Shown: in pieces, positions 12,593 through 13,585 of the stretch | Layout of the letters: every line of letters starts with the position of its first letter | How positions within the stretch are numbered: the stretch's first letter is position 1 | From: Dehalococcoidia bacterium | GTDB taxonomy: Bacteria > Chloroflexota > Dehalococcoidia > GIF9 > AB-539-J10 | DNA: 13,585 nt | Assembly: GCA_030606165.1 (NCBI GenBank) | Contig: JAUWGZ010000035.1 | Location: forward strand, 1-13,585 | Direction: 5' to 3' | Notes under the pieces: model-generated | Databases searched by the model: none | Told to the model about the DNA's origin: nothing | What the model saw: the letters and a program-made list of their open reading frames with translations, nothing else | Position numbers and translations under genes: made by a program

Positions 12593-13572
12593 TTCACCTC
12601 CTCTCTTTGTTTTTGTTGATGCTGTCGCAGAAACTCTTTTGGCGTGAGGTATCCTAATCCCTGGTGGGGACGGATAGTATTATACACCTCTTCCCATTTC
12701 AGGAGAGCTTGGTTAAGTTCCGGTATATTGAAGTTGGCATCTGTTATCTCATAGAACTCCTCTGTATGTGTCCTTTGTGCCCTTTCTACATGGCCATTAA
12801 GTTTGGGTGAGCGTGGTGGCAGGACAAATAGCTTAATACCCCTTCGTTGACATTCTCTCTCGAAAGCATCTTGAAACTCTGACCCTCCATCTACCTGAAT
12901 GGCCTTGATAGGGAAAGGCATTCGTGTTAGCAGGGTATCGATAAATCCGGATGCGGTGTTAGAAGTTGCCCTAGTGTGAGCTTCCAGCACATCCCATCTT
13001 GATATGATATCTCTGGCAGTAAAGTGCTTGAGGATCATTCCAGGCAAAGGCCTGACATCCAGTGTATCCACCTCTACAATATCTCCCGGCTCTTTAGCCT
13101 CATATTCCTTAGGTTTTCTTACTGCATAGGGACGCTGCCACTGCCTCTTCCTCGCTGAGATATGGTTTGGCAGTGGTTCTATTAATACACCTCTCTCTTT
13201 TAGCCTGTGTAGTATTCTGCCTACCGTAGAGGCAGAGCAGTCAAAGCTATCATGATGCAATAGAACTACCAGTTTATCTTTGCCCCATCTGGGATATTCC
13301 TCTCTTAATCTGAGCACAGCCTCAACCAGCTCCACTGAATAAGTAGGCTGCCTTACATGCCTGGGACGATGGGAGCGATCCTCCAAACTCTCTATATGCT
13401 TGGGGTTGTAGCGCTTTTTCCAGTGGTAGAAGGTTTGAGGAGAGATATCGAAGTGGCGGCAGGTAAGTCTGGCATTGTGGTCGTGGGAATTGTAGTAATC
13501 AAACCATTTGAGTCTTCGTGTGGCTTCCTTTGATAACCTGGGGATGTTTGCCAGGCGCTTATATCCTGGCAT
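12583..13572 (-). CDS. DDE transposase, IS481-like (rve integrase core)
   Basis: The complete 329-aa protein catalyses movement of its IS. The N-terminal third holds helix-turn-helix DNA-binding segments: LTCRHFDISPQTFYHWKKRY at 36-55, then GKDKLVVLLHHDSFDCSAST at 97-116. The rve-type catalytic core starts near 160 with GDIVEVDTLDV (Asp169), continues to QVDGGSEF (Asp228) and ends at LNGHVERAQRTHTEEF (Glu263), giving a D,D-34-E triad. The C-terminal EVYNTIRPHQGLGYLTPKEF at 295-314 is typical of IS481/IS3-type transposases. All three acidic residues are present, so it should be active. The start ATG (complement of 13570-13572) lies in the duplicated 141-bp end. IS481 is favoured over IS3 because one frame encodes the whole protein. 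Confidence 0.9.
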   Translation of the reverse strand: MPGYKRLANIPRLSKEATRRLKWFDYYNSHDHNARLTCRHFDISPQTFYHWKKRYNPKHIESLEDRSHRPRHVRQPTYSVELVEAVLRLREEYPRWGKDKLVVLLHHDSFDCSASTVGRILHRLKERGVLIEPLPNHISARKRQWQRPYAVRKPKEYEAKEPGDIVEVDTLDVRPLPGMILKHFTARDIISRWDVLEAHTRATSNTASGFIDTLLTRMPFPIKAIQVDGGSEFQDAFERECQRRGIKLFVLPPRSPKLNGHVERAQRTHTEEFYEITDANFNIPELNQALLKWEEVYNTIRPHQGLGYLTPKEFLRQHQQKQREEVKCH

Positions 13573-13585
13573 TGAGTAATAAACA
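13445..13585. repeat. 141-bp direct repeat, right copy (identical to 1-141)
   Basis: This is the second copy of the exact 141-bp terminal overlap described at 1-141. It includes the first 42 codons of the transposase and 13 bases upstream of its start codon. Removing one copy leaves a 13,444-bp cycle. Confidence 0.97.

Larger units (their letters stand above)
12566..13585 (-). mobile_element. IS481-like insertion sequence, main body
   Basis: The element runs from a TGT tip at 12566 to the window edge; its remaining end is seen at 142-214. Joined, this gives about 1,093 bp with one transposase gene on the minus strand, the usual size for IS481-type elements. Terminal repeats are imperfect (12566-12592 and 185-214). 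The transposase stop codon lies within the left terminal repeat. The transposase appears intact, so the element may be active and multicopy. Confidence 0.8.

Noticed and set aside
1..13585. The window as a complete circular plasmid or phage of 13,444 bp
   Set aside because: The ends overlap exactly, but there is no replication, partition, mobilisation or virion gene, the content is core metabolism, and the overlap lies inside an IS. A repeat-driven assembly cycle explains it better.

Overview
The window looks like bacterial chromosomal DNA of moderate GC. Its compact housekeeping genes, a core-type (C-terminal-domain-only) methionine synthase and a yeast-like long PurC would suit a Dehalococcoidia-like (Chloroflexota) bacterium. 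That assignment is inference, because no rRNA or marker phylogeny is possible here. Most of the window is nucleotide metabolism. An insertion sequence occupies the two ends.

Layout. 1-214: one end of an IS481-like element, containing the first codons of its transposase on the minus strand. 387-2286: a plus-strand pair, methylthioadenosine phosphorylase (mtnP) overlapped by a core methionine synthase. 2338-3409: a minus-strand overlapping pair, tsaC (Sua5/YrdC) then rpiB. 3599-9962: a long plus-strand run of guaA, an 85-aa encapsulated-ferritin-like protein, a possible 23-aa lysine-rich protein, purD, purE, purB and purC. 10014-10982: pfkA on the minus strand. 10983-11342: a gene-free stretch holding a MITE-like nested palindrome. 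11343-11879: a small RNase H-fold exonuclease gene (minus). 11970-12196: a small DUF2905 membrane protein gene broken by a one-base frameshift. 12222-12560: a compact minus-strand transcription unit with strong promoter, perfect Shine-Dalgarno, tiny ORFs and strong terminator, but no recognised product. 12566-13585: the IS with an intact 329-aa DDE transposase.

How the genes work together. RpiB supplies ribose-5-phosphate for PRPP. PurD, PurE, PurC and PurB carry out steps of IMP synthesis. PurB also acts in AMP synthesis, and GuaA converts XMP to GMP. MtnP returns adenine from methylthioadenosine to the purine pool, and its overlapped partner makes methionine. PfkA is the glycolytic neighbour. 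TsaC acts in tRNA t6A modification.

The first 141 bases (1-141) are identical to the last 141 (13445-13585), both inside the IS. This exact end overlap looks like a de Bruijn graph cycle closing through a multicopy IS, rather than proof of a 13,444-bp circle. The most interesting items beyond housekeeping are the unexplained small transcription unit beside the IS, the EncFtn-like protein without an encapsulin, the lysine-rich mini-ORF, the frameshifted DUF2905 gene and the nested palindrome upstream of pfkA.
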